Assembly (NCBI RefSeq): GCF_021397715.1
Contig: NZ_CP090207.1
Coordinates: forward strand, 3,100,001 to 3,164,000
Direction: 5' to 3'
Length of the DNA: 64,000 nucleotides
From: Pantoea agglomerans
GTDB lineage: Bacteria > Pseudomonadota > Gammaproteobacteria > Enterobacterales > Enterobacteriaceae
A program made the translations under genes and the position numbers. Positions 50,941-59,970 of the stretch are shown here, one piece after another; the first letter of the stretch is position 1, and each line of letters begins with the position of its first letter. The notes below the pieces were generated by a model that searched no databases, was not told the origin of the DNA, and was given only the letters and a program-made list of their open reading frames with translations.

Positions 50941-52038
50941 TTAAGCCAGGTTCGCGCCGTAGACCACACCGGACAGGCCTTCGCCGTCCTTCTTAATCTG
51001 CAAACCTTCTGCAGACATGATCTGGAAGTTGTAATTGCTCTGCGGCATTGGACGCGGGAGCGGCACAGTACCAACAGCCATACCAACCAGCGGAGAAATG
51101 ACGTCCTGACGGCGCTGGTAGCCGAAGAATTCATTGCCGGTAAGTGCGAAGGTCGGGGTAATTTCTCGGGCAGGAATGAATTTAGCGATCGCATCCAGCA
51201 CGGTGCCGTTTACAAAGGCATTCGAGCCGCTGCCAACTTCAATGGTGTAAGGCTTGGACATGTTCGCCCAGATTTCGGCGCTCACCCACAACTTGTCATA
51301 AGCAGCGACTTTGTTGCGGCGAGCATTGAGACCAAAGGCACCAGTTGGACCGAAGAAGGCCAGCATCTGAGCCGGGGTAGCCGTAGTCAGATCGATATTT
51401 GCACCGCCAGCGCCGCTTCCAAGGTTGATCTTGGAAGTGTTGCGGTGGTTGCGAATGCCCTGACCTTTCATACCATCGACGGAGATTGCGTCACTGCCAT
51501 TCAGGTAGTAATCCACGCGCTTTTTATGGAACTTACGCAGCTTGGCGGCCTGAGAATCAAGCGCCAGATCGATACCGACAGTGCTCAGGCCAGCAGCATG
51601 ACGCCAGTTGACGCCGTAACCAGCAGTAAACACAGGAATCGGGTCGCCATCACCATCGTAATCAGTATGGTCGAATGAATATGGTGCCTGACCATCAATG
51701 CTGATGGATACGTCATCTGCGATGTCGCCTGATACGTTATACATCTTCGCAGTCTTGCCAATAGGAAGAACGGTCTGCACGCCCATCAGGTCGTTGATGA
51801 TTTCCATGCCATCTTCCTGATCTCGCATCTGGATAATCTGGCGGTCAATCTCAGCCCAGAACTCGCGGGTAAAGCCGCCGATGGCATTCGCTGCCAGCAT
51901 GTCATGCGTCATGCGCGTACGAAACGCGTTAACCATCATGTCGTGCTGAGCATTGAAGATGTCACGGTTCGCCCACAGCTCGTTCCAGTGTCCGCGCAGT
52001 CGGCTGTTAGCAGCCAGTGTTTCAGCGGTAAAATACAT
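50941..52038 (-). CDS. Major capsid protein
   Basis: 365 residues. MYFTAETLAANSRLRGHW and DMMVNAFRTRMTHDMLAANA at the N-terminus, VDYYLNGSDAISVDGMKGQG in the middle and the closing IMSAEGLQIKKDGEGLSGVV fit the DUF6260-type coat proteins of T1/ES18-like siphophages, which have the HK97 fold. There is no large N-terminal delta domain, in keeping with a separate scaffold region in the DUF2213 protein. It lies between the decoration-like and HeH-domain genes. Confidence 0.88.
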   Translation of the reverse strand: MYFTAETLAANSRLRGHWNELWANRDIFNAQHDMMVNAFRTRMTHDMLAANAIGGFTREFWAEIDRQIIQMRDQEDGMEIINDLMGVQTVLPIGKTAKMYNVSGDIADDVSISIDGQAPYSFDHTDYDGDGDPIPVFTAGYGVNWRHAAGLSTVGIDLALDSQAAKLRKFHKKRVDYYLNGSDAISVDGMKGQGIRNHRNTSKINLGSGAGGANIDLTTATPAQMLAFFGPTGAFGLNARRNKVAAYDKLWVSAEIWANMSKPYTIEVGSGSNAFVNGTVLDAIAKFIPAREITPTFALTGNEFFGYQRRQDVISPLVGMAVGTVPLPRPMPQSNYNFQIMSAEGLQIKKDGEGLSGVVYGANLA

Positions 52039-52052
52039 TCTTATTCTCCTGA

Positions 52053-52505
52053 TTAAGCGCCAGCAGCTGCGGCAACGGTGCCGACGCGCATACGCACGCG
52101 GATAAAGTCGGTAGAGCTCGCAGCGATAGTCGCTTCATCCTGGCTGTAGCCGATAACCGAATCGGTATCAGATGTGGCTTTGGTGAACTGACCGTTCGTT
52201 CCGAGTTTGATCGGGTCGTCTTTTCCGTAGGTGCCTGCAGCGCACAGCAGCGCCAGCTCACGACCTTCTTCCACGTAGTTGCCTACAGCAGAGTCGCCAG
52301 CCGGCACGGCTTCGGTGATTTTCAGGCCCTGATGGTAGGCAACGTCAATGATGTAGAGACGACCAGCCAGCGCGGTAGCCTGCGCAAACTCATTGTCGTC
52401 GTTGATTACAGCCGCAGTACCCGGCAGCAGAGCTGCAGCAGTAACGCGGGTTTCGGTCTTGTACAGAGACTGACCGTCGATATTAACGCGACGATAACGT
52501 GCCAT
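52053..52505 (-). CDS. Capsid decoration-like structural protein
   Basis: 150 residues (YRRVNIDGQSLYKTETRVTA, LLPGTAAVINDDNEFAQATA, RELALLCAAGTYGKDDPIKL). The beta-rich, low-cysteine sequence and the position just before the capsid gene fit a decoration or head-stabilising protein. The start overlaps the DUF2213 stop by one base. Confidence 0.75.
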   Translation of the reverse strand: MARYRRVNIDGQSLYKTETRVTAAALLPGTAAVINDDNEFAQATALAGRLYIIDVAYHQGLKITEAVPAGDSAVGNYVEEGRELALLCAAGTYGKDDPIKLGTNGQFTKATSDTDSVIGYSQDEATIAASSTDFIRVRMRVGTVAAAAGA

Positions 52506-53779
52506 TACGCAGCACCTCCGAAGTAAGCAGCCGGATCCGGTGCGCCGGTCACTGGTGGGTTTTTGGCACTGTTGGTGCCGATGTGGGTAGCTTCACCCAG
52601 AGACTTAAACATTGCGTCCAGGGCTTCGCCTGACAGTGCGCTAGCAACGATTTCGCCATGCGCTGCTGCCACAGCATCACGCTTGGTTTTCTCTTCAGCG
52701 CGTGAGTTGGCGGTCAGTGAATCTGACAGCGTTTTCTGATTGGCCTGGATGCCTGCCAGTGCTTCAGTAATGGGCTTCAGTGACGCTTCGTTGTTAGCAG
52801 CGATAGCGCCGCTGACGATAGTGCCAATCTGTTCCAGTTCTTCTTTGGTTAAAGGCATATCGCCCTCCGTTTGGTGGTTTGTTGCAGGAGCATCCTGCGG
52901 TGTGAAAAGGGATTTAACTTTGTTGGCTACGATGGCGACCCATGATTCCTGGCGGGCGACTTTTGAGCCGGTATCGTCAAAGGTGATCTTGCCGCCTTCG
53001 GTGGTGTAACCGTAAACCTGCGCATCGCCCCCGTTACGGATGACGATCGCCTGTGAGTCAGTGAAGTCAGCAATCCACGCGTAATCATCCGGCCCGGTAG
53101 CAAACTTATCTCGGGCAGCCTGCTCCAGACGTCTCTCCCGTTCGCGGTATGATTCGCCAATCAGCGCGTCAGTGTTGGATTGCAGCGTTTTCGCCTGGTC
53201 AGCGTTAACCATCAGGCCAACACCCTGCTCGGGCTGCGCTGCGCCAACTTCATGAAGCAGAATGGCGTCGTGGTCCATCATGTTAATCTTCGCGACCCAC
53301 TCGATGCCCTGCGACTTCTGTTCTGCGCTGGATTCCATCTGGTCGAGGAAGACGGCAACACTGGTGTGGATCGGCGGAACGTCATCACCACGCTCAATGG
53401 CGGCAACGCGCTCAAGCAGCTCCCGCCCGCCTTCGCTCTGATTCGCTACGGTGGTATCAACCCACTTCTCCGCATAAACGCGGTTGCCGGACTTCTTAAC
53501 ATTGCGGTTCCATGCGCCAATGTGACCTGCGTTGATGCCTTCAGGTGAAAAGGCTGAGACAAACTGGCCGTCTACAGTCGGATGACCGAGTGGCGCCAGC
53601 GTGCCTTCCAGCCCCTGATAATGTGCGTCGATTTCAGATGCCGGATACAGGCCGCCGTTCATCACAACGTTGGCTGGCAGCGTGTAACTTGGCAGCACCA
53701 GATGCGGCCGACCGTTATACGTTTCACGGCGAATAGCCTGACTGTTCACCTTAGTGGTGACGTTGACCTGCATAGTCAT
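52505..53779 (-). CDS. DUF2213 prohead protease/scaffold protein
   Basis: 424 residues from ATG 53779 (GAGA upstream; a longer open frame is out of context). Residues about 1-200 are DUF2213 (RRETYNGRPHLVLPSYTLPA, GTLAPLGHPTVDG, HTSVAVFLDQ, MMDHDAILLHEVGAAQPEQG), which in related phages is the prohead protease. Residues about 290-390 are a helical scaffold-like segment (MPLTKEELEQIGTIVSGAIA, ALAGIQANQKTLSDSLTANS). One gene thus supplies protease and scaffold, as in many T1-like phages. Confidence 0.88.
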   Translation of the reverse strand: MTMQVNVTTKVNSQAIRRETYNGRPHLVLPSYTLPANVVMNGGLYPASEIDAHYQGLEGTLAPLGHPTVDGQFVSAFSPEGINAGHIGAWNRNVKKSGNRVYAEKWVDTTVANQSEGGRELLERVAAIERGDDVPPIHTSVAVFLDQMESSAEQKSQGIEWVAKINMMDHDAILLHEVGAAQPEQGVGLMVNADQAKTLQSNTDALIGESYRERERRLEQAARDKFATGPDDYAWIADFTDSQAIVIRNGGDAQVYGYTTEGGKITFDDTGSKVARQESWVAIVANKVKSLFTPQDAPATNHQTEGDMPLTKEELEQIGTIVSGAIAANNEASLKPITEALAGIQANQKTLSDSLTANSRAEEKTKRDAVAAAHGEIVASALSGEALDAMFKSLGEATHIGTNSAKNPPVTGAPDPAAYFGGAA

Positions 53780-53792
53780 GGTTATCTCTCGA

Positions 53793-54758
53793 TTAAGCCG
53801 CGTGCTTATGGTCGCAGCAGTGATGTGATTTATTGGTTGCCATGCGTTTTCCCCATGTCTGGGCAAACTCTTTTTTGGCGATATCGATTACTGAGGAATT
53901 GAGCGGCACGCCCTTCTTATCAACCAGCACAGTGACCTGAGAGCATTTGCAGTTGATCGCGTTGCCGTTGATGCTGTACCAGTCGCGGACATCTTCTGAG
54001 GTGTAAAGGTTTCCGTGGCGCAGTGCGTGCGTCCGGCGCGTTGTGGCGCTCAGGGCAGACAGATGAAGCAGCATGACATTCAGACCCAGTTCATCTTTGG
54101 CTGAATCATGCTCATCCCATCTGGCACGCCGTAGTGCGGTGGTGATTTCCGTTCTGGCTATACGGTTAGCACGGCCCTGCTCAATACCTATCTGGTCACG
54201 CAGCCGTCTGGCTATTTCTTTCGGATCCTGTCCGCGGCCCATTCCATCAGTCAGGATTCGCGACAGGTCCTGCTTAACATCCGCAGCCAGTCCTTTCATC
54301 TCTTCAAAGGTGCGGGCTCTCACCAGAATTAACCGGCTTTGATAGGCATCACTGAGAAGGATTTCCTGCACGCTGCCGCGATCTGCTTCGTACGCGGGAG
54401 ATTGCTGAGACAGGTTGGCAAACTCCTGCGACGTGCCTCGCTGATAGGATGGTGAAACGTAGTCCTGAAAGAGCCACGGATTGAATTCGCCACCCTGCAG
54501 CAGGATTTCATCAACGAGTGAATCGCCGTTTTGCAGCAGCATTGAAAGCAGGGTTGGGTCTAACTGGAAGGTGTAACGCTGGTTTACTGCTGGCTCTGCC
54601 GGGATGCGGTTAAGGAGCTCGATGTAGCGTGTGCTGATTTGCTTAAGGCGCCTGCCGTACTCTCGCATTGCGCCGCGCTCAAGGCGGTCAACGCCGGTCG
54701 GGTCAAGCTTGTTGCCGGGCAGGATTGCTGGCTTCGCCTTCTTCTTCATTCTCGCCAT
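53793..54758 (-). CDS. Phage head morphogenesis (SPP1 gp7/Mu F-like) protein
   Basis: 321 residues. I place the start at ATG 54758 (ARMKKKAKPA) because GGAGG lies nine bases upstream; a frame from 54824 is longer but unsupported. The Mu F/gp7 domain occupies about 140-285 (IARRLRDQIGIEQGRANRIARTEITTALRRAR, given in part; then HAL-RHGNLYTSEDVRDWYS and NCKCSQ). It is a minor head protein near the portal. The first 56 bases overlap the portal gene. Confidence 0.87.
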   Translation of the reverse strand: MARMKKKAKPAILPGNKLDPTGVDRLERGAMREYGRRLKQISTRYIELLNRIPAEPAVNQRYTFQLDPTLLSMLLQNGDSLVDEILLQGGEFNPWLFQDYVSPSYQRGTSQEFANLSQQSPAYEADRGSVQEILLSDAYQSRLILVRARTFEEMKGLAADVKQDLSRILTDGMGRGQDPKEIARRLRDQIGIEQGRANRIARTEITTALRRARWDEHDSAKDELGLNVMLLHLSALSATTRRTHALRHGNLYTSEDVRDWYSINGNAINCKCSQVTVLVDKKGVPLNSSVIDIAKKEFAQTWGKRMATNKSHHCCDHKHAA

Positions 54759-56052
54759 CTTCCTCATCCTCCGGTAATGGCTCACCGCCGCCCGGCTCAT
54801 ATCCTGCAGCAACGCGTATTTCATCGACCGTGAATACCTGCTCGCCTGATGCGAGAGATGTCTGGTTGATGCTGCTCATCTTGGTGGCGCTATCGAGCTT
54901 GTCAGATGGTGACTGCTCGTTTAGCTCATCCCATACGATGCTGAATTTCGCGACCGGCTTGATAACCTGCAGAGATGTGAGCTTATCGACCATGTCCTCA
55001 ATATCAAACGACAGGTCACCACGTCGCGACTGGCAGCGGCTGTTGAAGTAAATCTGGTCTTCGGTGCTGGCCCGCTCACCTGACTGGTTGCCAACGATGA
55101 TGCGCGATGGAATATCTACCGAAGCGCTGAAGGTCTTTAGGTTGACCTCATAAGTCGGTGAAGGGTCTGATACCGGGCTAACCAGTGATGTGACCTGCGC
55201 ACCCTGAGTAATCAGCAGCGTATCGTTGCCGCGGTTAATCTCTCTGGCTGCTTCGTTGTAGCGTTCCTGAAGCTCATCAACTGTGACGCCATACATCGAG
55301 GCCAGATTGTTGAAATCTATCTCTTTATCGAAGTTGATATTCTGCTGGCGTGCTGCGTTCTTCAGGAATGACTCACCTGAGCCGCCCTCAACCTTTTCCA
55401 GGCTGACGCATGCGTTATAGCCAGGCTCAAGGAAGCCAATCTCGTCTTCTGACATATCGCCGATAATCAGTACGCGATCAGGATGAACGTTGCGCTGCGC
55501 CGTACTGCTATCAGAAAGCGATTCTGTGTACTGCCACATTGTTATGGCGCCGTTTTTATCCCGACCGCCCACCTTCAATGCGCTCGCCCAAACCGGCGTT
55601 ATCTTTTGTAGTGCTTTGCCTTTAACTACTGGCTCATCCCACTTCTTGCTGTCTTTGATGTGTAGCAGGATGCCGGCCCATCTACCGACAAGGCGACGAG
55701 CGTCAGCTTTGGCAAAGGTGCGCCAGAAACGGTGAGTGAACACCTGATTGCTGGCTCGCTCCCATGCAGTAAGCTCTCGTGAGTCGTCTGACTGCTCACC
55801 CTCAACAACTTGCGGGTTTGTCTTCCAGCAGTTTGAAACCAGCTTATTCACCGCCCCGTGCGCAATGCCGCCGCGGCGATAGAGCTTGTACAGATCATCG
55901 AATGTCAGCTCTTCTTTGAAGCCGTATTCGCACCACGCGCTTTCACGTTTCGCATCCAGCCCCATGCCAGGGTTAAATGCCATTTGCCGCGCACGAGCAA
56001 GCCTGACGTCATTCAGCGCGTGATTGACGGCTAGTGATAATTTGTCAGTCAT
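54703..56052 (-). CDS. DUF1073 portal protein
   Basis: 449 residues. DARKRESAW-like start region (GMGLDAKRESAWCEYGF), LYRRGGIAHGAVNKLVSNCW, then FLKNAARQQNINFDKEI and VDIPSRIIVGNQSGERAST match the DUF1073 family. Family members are portals in T1/ES18-like phages; some databases give the family an anti-CBASS Acb1 name, which describes a different branch. Here place and length support a portal. The acidic C-terminal tail (EDEEDGENEEEGEA) is coded by the stretch that overlaps the head-morphogenesis gene. Confidence 0.9.
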   Translation of the reverse strand: MTDKLSLAVNHALNDVRLARARQMAFNPGMGLDAKRESAWCEYGFKEELTFDDLYKLYRRGGIAHGAVNKLVSNCWKTNPQVVEGEQSDDSRELTAWERASNQVFTHRFWRTFAKADARRLVGRWAGILLHIKDSKKWDEPVVKGKALQKITPVWASALKVGGRDKNGAITMWQYTESLSDSSTAQRNVHPDRVLIIGDMSEDEIGFLEPGYNACVSLEKVEGGSGESFLKNAARQQNINFDKEIDFNNLASMYGVTVDELQERYNEAAREINRGNDTLLITQGAQVTSLVSPVSDPSPTYEVNLKTFSASVDIPSRIIVGNQSGERASTEDQIYFNSRCQSRRGDLSFDIEDMVDKLTSLQVIKPVAKFSIVWDELNEQSPSDKLDSATKMSSINQTSLASGEQVFTVDEIRVAAGYEPGGGEPLPEDEEDGENEEEGEASNPARQQA

Positions 56053-56070
56053 GGTTTGTCCGTTGGTGTG

Positions 56071-57555
56071 TTATCTGCCTTGCAGGCGTTTTGGAATCAT
56101 CATGCCCATCGGTTGAGCGCCGCCTAATTCGGTTAGCGCATAAACCATCGCATCGAGGCGGTCAGGCGACTTTTTGGCGGTGGTCGGCACGTATTCCATT
56201 AGCTGATTTTCCAGCACGTAGAGATTGCCGTTATTGGCGACACGGCCTTGCTCATAAAGCGCAGAGATTGGTTCAGCTCGGGCATATTTTCCTTTGCTGG
56301 CATGCACGCGGATTACTCGCCCCTTAAAGCCAGCATTGCGTAGCGTTTCCTCTGCCATATCGCCACCCTGATTTGTTTCGATTACGATCGCATCAGCATC
56401 ATGCTCGTCATACGCGAACATCGCCTTTTTTGCCCAGCCAGCTGGTGAGTATTTACCACTGTAATCTGCATCCACTGTGAATTGCTTCCTGTCTCCGGCG
56501 CCGTATGCGCTGGCAACAACAATTCCTGACTCATCACTTTCTTCGCTGTTGGTAGCCTGCGGGTCAATTGCGACTACTGTTCTTACCTTCTCGTGCTGGA
56601 TATTCAGAGCGTGCGAGGCGGTTATCATGGCCTCTGTCCACAATGCACCCTCAGCATTGAAGCGCCGTGGCTTCTGCATGTACTGAGCTTCAGCAGTACG
56701 TCGGTGGGAGAACAGCGATATGCGATGTGATTCGTTATGCTTGAACGGCCATAGCCAACCATCAGGCAGGCCATGATCGATCGGTATGGCGTGAGTGTTT
56801 TCTGGATACTGCTCTGAATAGCTCAGAGTGTTGTCGATCAGCACTGGCAGGTTCAGGTGATGCCACTTTTCACCGCTACCACCGCGAAGCAGATAACCGC
56901 TAAGGTCTTGGTAGTGGATGCGCTGCATAATCACGATCATCGGCGTTGTTTCAATTGCCAAACGTGATTTGATTGTTTCGTTAAAGCGATTGTTCACGCC
57001 ATCACGAACGGTTTCGCTGTATGCATCATCTGGCTTAACCGGGTCATCTATAATCAATGCGCCCTGCCAGCCCGGCTCCATATGGCCTGCACGAAAACCG
57101 GTAACCTGACCAGCAGCGGATGATGCGTATACACCACCACCGAACTCGTTCCACCACATCGCCTTGCTGTCTGCATCGTCGCGCAGCTCCATCGGCCACA
57201 TGCTCTGATATGCTTTCGACTTGATCATGCCGCGTGCAGTAGACGAGTTAAGTAGCGCCAGATTGTGCGAGTACGACAGATGCATGAAGCGGGCGCGGTT
57301 GTTAAGCGTCAGCCCTCGTCCCATCATATTGATGGTTGCCAGCTCGGTTTTGGTGTAGCCAGGCGGAACGTTGATTATCAGGCGGGTTATTTCGCCGCTA
57401 ATTACACGATCAAGAGTCTGCTGGATTACTTTGTGGTGGGGAGCAACAATCATCTTGCCGCCGGTGCGCTGCTTGAAGAAGTATCTGGCGTAATAGAGCC
57501 CATCCTCTTCACACTCTAAGCGTCGCGCATAATTCTTCTGCTCAGCAGTCGTCAT
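56071..57555 (-). CDS. Terminase large subunit
   Basis: 494 residues. The ATPase part has a Walker A-like VPPGYTKT (63-70) and a Walker B region around QGALIIDDPVKPDD. The RNase H-like nuclease starts near VRTVVAIDPQATNSEESDES and continues to YGAGDRKQFTVDADYSG. It pumps DNA into the prohead. It overlaps the small-subunit gene by 14 bases and starts 19 bases before the portal gene. Confidence 0.94.
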   Translation of the reverse strand: MTTAEQKNYARRLECEEDGLYYARYFFKQRTGGKMIVAPHHKVIQQTLDRVISGEITRLIINVPPGYTKTELATINMMGRGLTLNNRARFMHLSYSHNLALLNSSTARGMIKSKAYQSMWPMELRDDADSKAMWWNEFGGGVYASSAAGQVTGFRAGHMEPGWQGALIIDDPVKPDDAYSETVRDGVNNRFNETIKSRLAIETTPMIVIMQRIHYQDLSGYLLRGGSGEKWHHLNLPVLIDNTLSYSEQYPENTHAIPIDHGLPDGWLWPFKHNESHRISLFSHRRTAEAQYMQKPRRFNAEGALWTEAMITASHALNIQHEKVRTVVAIDPQATNSEESDESGIVVASAYGAGDRKQFTVDADYSGKYSPAGWAKKAMFAYDEHDADAIVIETNQGGDMAEETLRNAGFKGRVIRVHASKGKYARAEPISALYEQGRVANNGNLYVLENQLMEYVPTTAKKSPDRLDAMVYALTELGGAQPMGMMIPKRLQGR

Positions 57556-58111
57556 CCTCCAACATCTCCCGCCGGGCAGCTTTGTATTCGTCTTTGGTCA
57601 GCGTTGCCACTTCAATCGGGCCGCCGTTCTTGCCAGTGTGCTCATGCGACGCCTGCTCTTTGAAAGCCATAACGCTGATGTGCTTGCCAAGCAGCTCAAG
57701 GTTTTTCACCTTATCGGGCCACTTAATCTTCTTGAGGATGTTCTCCATCGTCGTTTCATCGAAGTTGGTGACGGTGGTGAGGATATCCAGCCCGCTTAAC
57801 GTGGTGCGCCATACCTTCGGCCATTCGTGAACCATCTTCAGTCCGCCGTCATCTTTCAGGATGTCGAGCACATCCATTTCGTCGATCTCAACTAAGCGAC
57901 GGAGAACATAATCTGCGTTTATCTCTACCCTTTCGTTGCGCTCTGATTTAAGGTCAATGATGCGTTGCGCAATGTCTGGTTTTGTGAGGTTTTCACTGCC
58001 AATCTTGCGGGCGGTGTTATCGCTGTACCCCGCCCGAATGGCCGCTTGTGTGGCGTTCAAATCGATGAGGTACTCGCGACAGAACATTTCTTGTTTGTCG
58101 GTGAGTGCCAT
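57542..58111 (-). CDS. Terminase small subunit
   Basis: 189 residues of the Terminase_2 type: LTDKQEMFCREYLIDLNATQ and AAIRAGYSDNTARKIGSENL form the DNA-binding helix-turn-helix (residues about 3-50), followed by an oligomerisation region and an acidic C-terminus. It recognises the packaging site, which is normally in or near this gene. It is the first gene of the packaging-head-tail group and lies after a block of accessory genes. Confidence 0.92.
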   Translation of the reverse strand: MALTDKQEMFCREYLIDLNATQAAIRAGYSDNTARKIGSENLTKPDIAQRIIDLKSERNERVEINADYVLRRLVEIDEMDVLDILKDDGGLKMVHEWPKVWRTTLSGLDILTTVTNFDETTMENILKKIKWPDKVKNLELLGKHISVMAFKEQASHEHTGKNGGPIEVATLTKDEYKAARREMLEDDDC

Positions 58112-58139
58112 TATTGCCTCTCAAATTAAGGAGCTGTAT

Positions 58140-58346
58140 ATGAATCAGGTAGTCGTTAATCGCCTTCTGGCTTTAACTAATGATTTAAACAAGGATATTA
58201 AAATAGCAGCGATTCAAGCATTGGGTGAGGGTTCTAGTCCAACTCATGAGATTGAAAGTCGCTTATTGCAACTTACCAATGATCTTAATAAAGACATAAA
58301 GATTGCTGCAATCAACGCGCTTGGTCGTATTTATCGCCGCCGATAA
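58140..58346 (+). CDS. 68-residue protein made of two HEAT-like repeats
   Basis: ATG 58140 has a GGAG site six bases upstream (AAGGAGCTGTAT). The protein consists of two nearly identical segments 33 residues apart: LTNDLNKDIKIAAIQALG (12-29) and LTNDLNKDIKIAAINALG (45-62), each preceded by RLL-x. The pattern (paired helices, D-x-KIAA-x-xALG) is HEAT/Armadillo-like, but two repeats alone are too few for a stable solenoid, so it may dimerise or bind a partner. It is on the plus strand, head to head with the small terminase gene, hence an accessory gene. Confidence 0.65.
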   Translation: MNQVVVNRLLALTNDLNKDIKIAAIQALGEGSSPTHEIESRLLQLTNDLNKDIKIAAINALGRIYRRR

Positions 58347-58397
58347 GTGATAGCTCCATTAGTGGGCGTGATATCGCCCCTTGCTCTCACTAACAAA

Positions 58398-58583
58398 TCA
58401 ATAAATTTGCTCCGGCACATACTCAATCTTGAGCACGTCATCAGGCGCGAGGTATAGCCAAGCGCCATCTTCTTTGGCGACACCGATGAAGCCGTTATCC
58501 ATCTCAGGCTGTGATCGGTTCATCAGGCCTTCGTGAGTTTCGCCTGACTTCGTGGTAACGGTGATGCGGTAGGTGTCGGTCAT
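58398..58583 (-). CDS. Small phage protein, unknown
   Basis: 61 residues from ATG 58583 (TDTYRITVTTKSGETHEGLM). An Sm- or SH3-like single beta domain is suggested by alternating hydrophobic residues (GFIGVAKEDGAWLYLAPDDV, IEYVPEQIY), but no named family is clear. It follows an intrinsic terminator, so it may have its own start of transcription. It lies between the accessory membrane protein and the HEAT-like gene. Confidence 0.6.
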   Translation of the reverse strand: MTDTYRITVTTKSGETHEGLMNRSQPEMDNGFIGVAKEDGAWLYLAPDDVLKIEYVPEQIY

Positions 58584-58594
58584 ATAGGCCCCAA

Positions 58595-58619
58595 TAAAAA
58601 AGGCCCGCCGAAGCGAGCC
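58595..58619 (-). terminator. Intrinsic terminator after the membrane protein gene
   Basis: On the minus strand GGCTCGC (58613-58619) pairs with GCGGGCC (58602-58608, one G-T pair) and is followed by six T. It lies between the membrane-protein gene and the 61-residue gene. Confidence 0.82.
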
Positions 58620-58645
58620 CTTAATGAGCAAATTTGAGGATGTTT

Positions 58646-59068
58646 TTACTTTTTTTTGCTGCCCTTAATCTTTCTTTTAAAGACATCATCTGTCACATAA
58701 AAGATATGCAACCACATAAAAAAAGCAAAGACAATAACACCACCACCCCATGCAAGAATTGGGTGTTTTGCATCCATGAACACGCCGAAAGGAATAATGG
58801 ACCAGCATAAACTCACATATACATAGCATATAAATAGAGGTATTAAACTCCACCTACTTAGAAACAATAAAGCAGCGGATATACCATAAACTAACGCAAA
58901 CAATAACCCAATAGATCCCTTTGAATGTTCATAAATCATAAAAACAAGCCCGAAGTTAAAAACAACGAGTTGTGCGATGATAGCCCAAAGGTTTCCTGTA
59001 GACCGCCCGCCGTAAGCGATCCTATGTAAGCTTTCCTTTATTTCTTTCAGATCATCCTCTGTACGCAT
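58646..59068 (-). CDS. Accessory membrane protein, four predicted segments
   Basis: 140 residues. A short helical N-terminus (DDLKEIKESLHRIAYGGRST) is followed by hydrophobic segments at about 28-46, 52-70, 74-96 and 104-124, and a very basic tail (KRKIKGSKKK). No family recognised. AT-rich codon use contrasts with the head genes, so it is probably a late arrival. It may act in superinfection exclusion, as many prophage membrane proteins do (inference). A weak promoter may lie in 59069-59304, which has no gene. Confidence 0.65.
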   Translation of the reverse strand: MRTEDDLKEIKESLHRIAYGGRSTGNLWAIIAQLVVFNFGLVFMIYEHSKGSIGLLFALVYGISAALLFLSRWSLIPLFICYVYVSLCWSIIPFGVFMDAKHPILAWGGGVIVFAFFMWLHIFYVTDDVFKRKIKGSKKK

Positions 59069-59304
59069 CTCTATACCCTTCTTTTAAAGCGAACAACGTC
59101 CGCGACGGCAAATTAGCCAAAGGTGAACACCCTAACTGTGCTCAGGTATAACGTTTATTCCTTTAATAAATGCGTTTCCTGAATCTTACTAACCCAACCA
59201 CACTGGTTCAAGCTTCTTATAAAAAAATTCACAGCGTGGCTAACCGTTATCCCTTGTCGTAGAGGTTCATCATCAGGCGCTCTCGGAAATGCGCCTTGTG
59301 ATGG

Positions 59305-59790
59305 TCACTTATTGGCAATAAGGTTTCCGGGATATGATGCCAACTCTGAAAGGTGCTCTTTCATTAGACAAAACCACTCCCCATGCGCTCTGAACCCGCC
59401 ATACTTCTGGTGCAATTCAGTCTCCAAACCTCTCTGCGCCGGTATCTTTGCGATCATCTTCAGTGACGCTCCGCTCATCCGGGCAATTTCACTCACTCGC
59501 TTGTCTACACGAGTACTGAATCCGATTTTGGTAAGTCCGCTATCTTCTGCATGCAAAACATACACATGGGGTTTACCATCCGCCCTCTGTTTATTTACAG
59601 AAATCATGTCATGCATAAATCCGTGCCTAAGTAAGGCATCAAAGAAATGGGAGTTAACACACCCCGCTGCTTTAAGCTCATCGCCCATCTTCTGAATTTC
59701 AGCTAGAACATCCATCTCACCGGCCTGAGTTCGTAAATACTCCGAATACAGACGACCAATTCTTGATGCTCTCTCAATAAATTTATTCAT
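59305..59790 (-). CDS. GIY-YIG-fold protein (T5orf172-type)
   Basis: 161 residues. The N-terminal half (FIERASRIGRLYSEYLR start, about 1-70) is helical and not recognised. The C-terminal half is a GIY-YIG superfamily domain of the T5orf172/Mug113 kind: VYVL at 76-79, LTKIGFST at 86-93, and ETELHQKYGGFRAHGEWF at 123-140 with the conserved Glu/His. Such domains are nucleases, and in phages may be homing-type or host-restriction functions. It is placed between lysis and packaging genes, where nucleases that assist packaging or free-standing homing enzymes are often found. Confidence 0.75.
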   Translation of the reverse strand: MNKFIERASRIGRLYSEYLRTQAGEMDVLAEIQKMGDELKAAGCVNSHFFDALLRHGFMHDMISVNKQRADGKPHVYVLHAEDSGLTKIGFSTRVDKRVSEIARMSGASLKMIAKIPAQRGLETELHQKYGGFRAHGEWFCLMKEHLSELASYPGNLIANK

Positions 59791-59943
59791 CGCGATTACC
59801 TTTTAGTGAATAAGCCTCGTTGCCCAGATAACCGCCCACAGAGAAGCCGCCGCTTATAACGGTTATCTCCGAAGCTGATTCCTGAAAGGCTCTGTGTTGT
59901 TTAATGCGCCGGGCATGGCGCGTGTGGTTTTAACTGCGGACAT

Positions 59944-59966
59944 AAAAAGCCCCGCAACTGCGAGGC
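59944..59966 (-). terminator. Intrinsic terminator after Rz
   Basis: On the minus strand GCCTCGC (59960-59966) pairs with GCGGGGC (59949-59955) around AGTT, followed by five T. It closes the lysis cassette. Confidence 0.82.
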
Positions 59967-59970
59967 TGGT

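Noticed and set aside
54703..56052. Anti-CBASS (Acb1) function for the DUF1073 protein
   Set aside because: The place between terminase and head genes and the full-length portal pattern point to a portal; the Acb1 label is a family-name carry-over.
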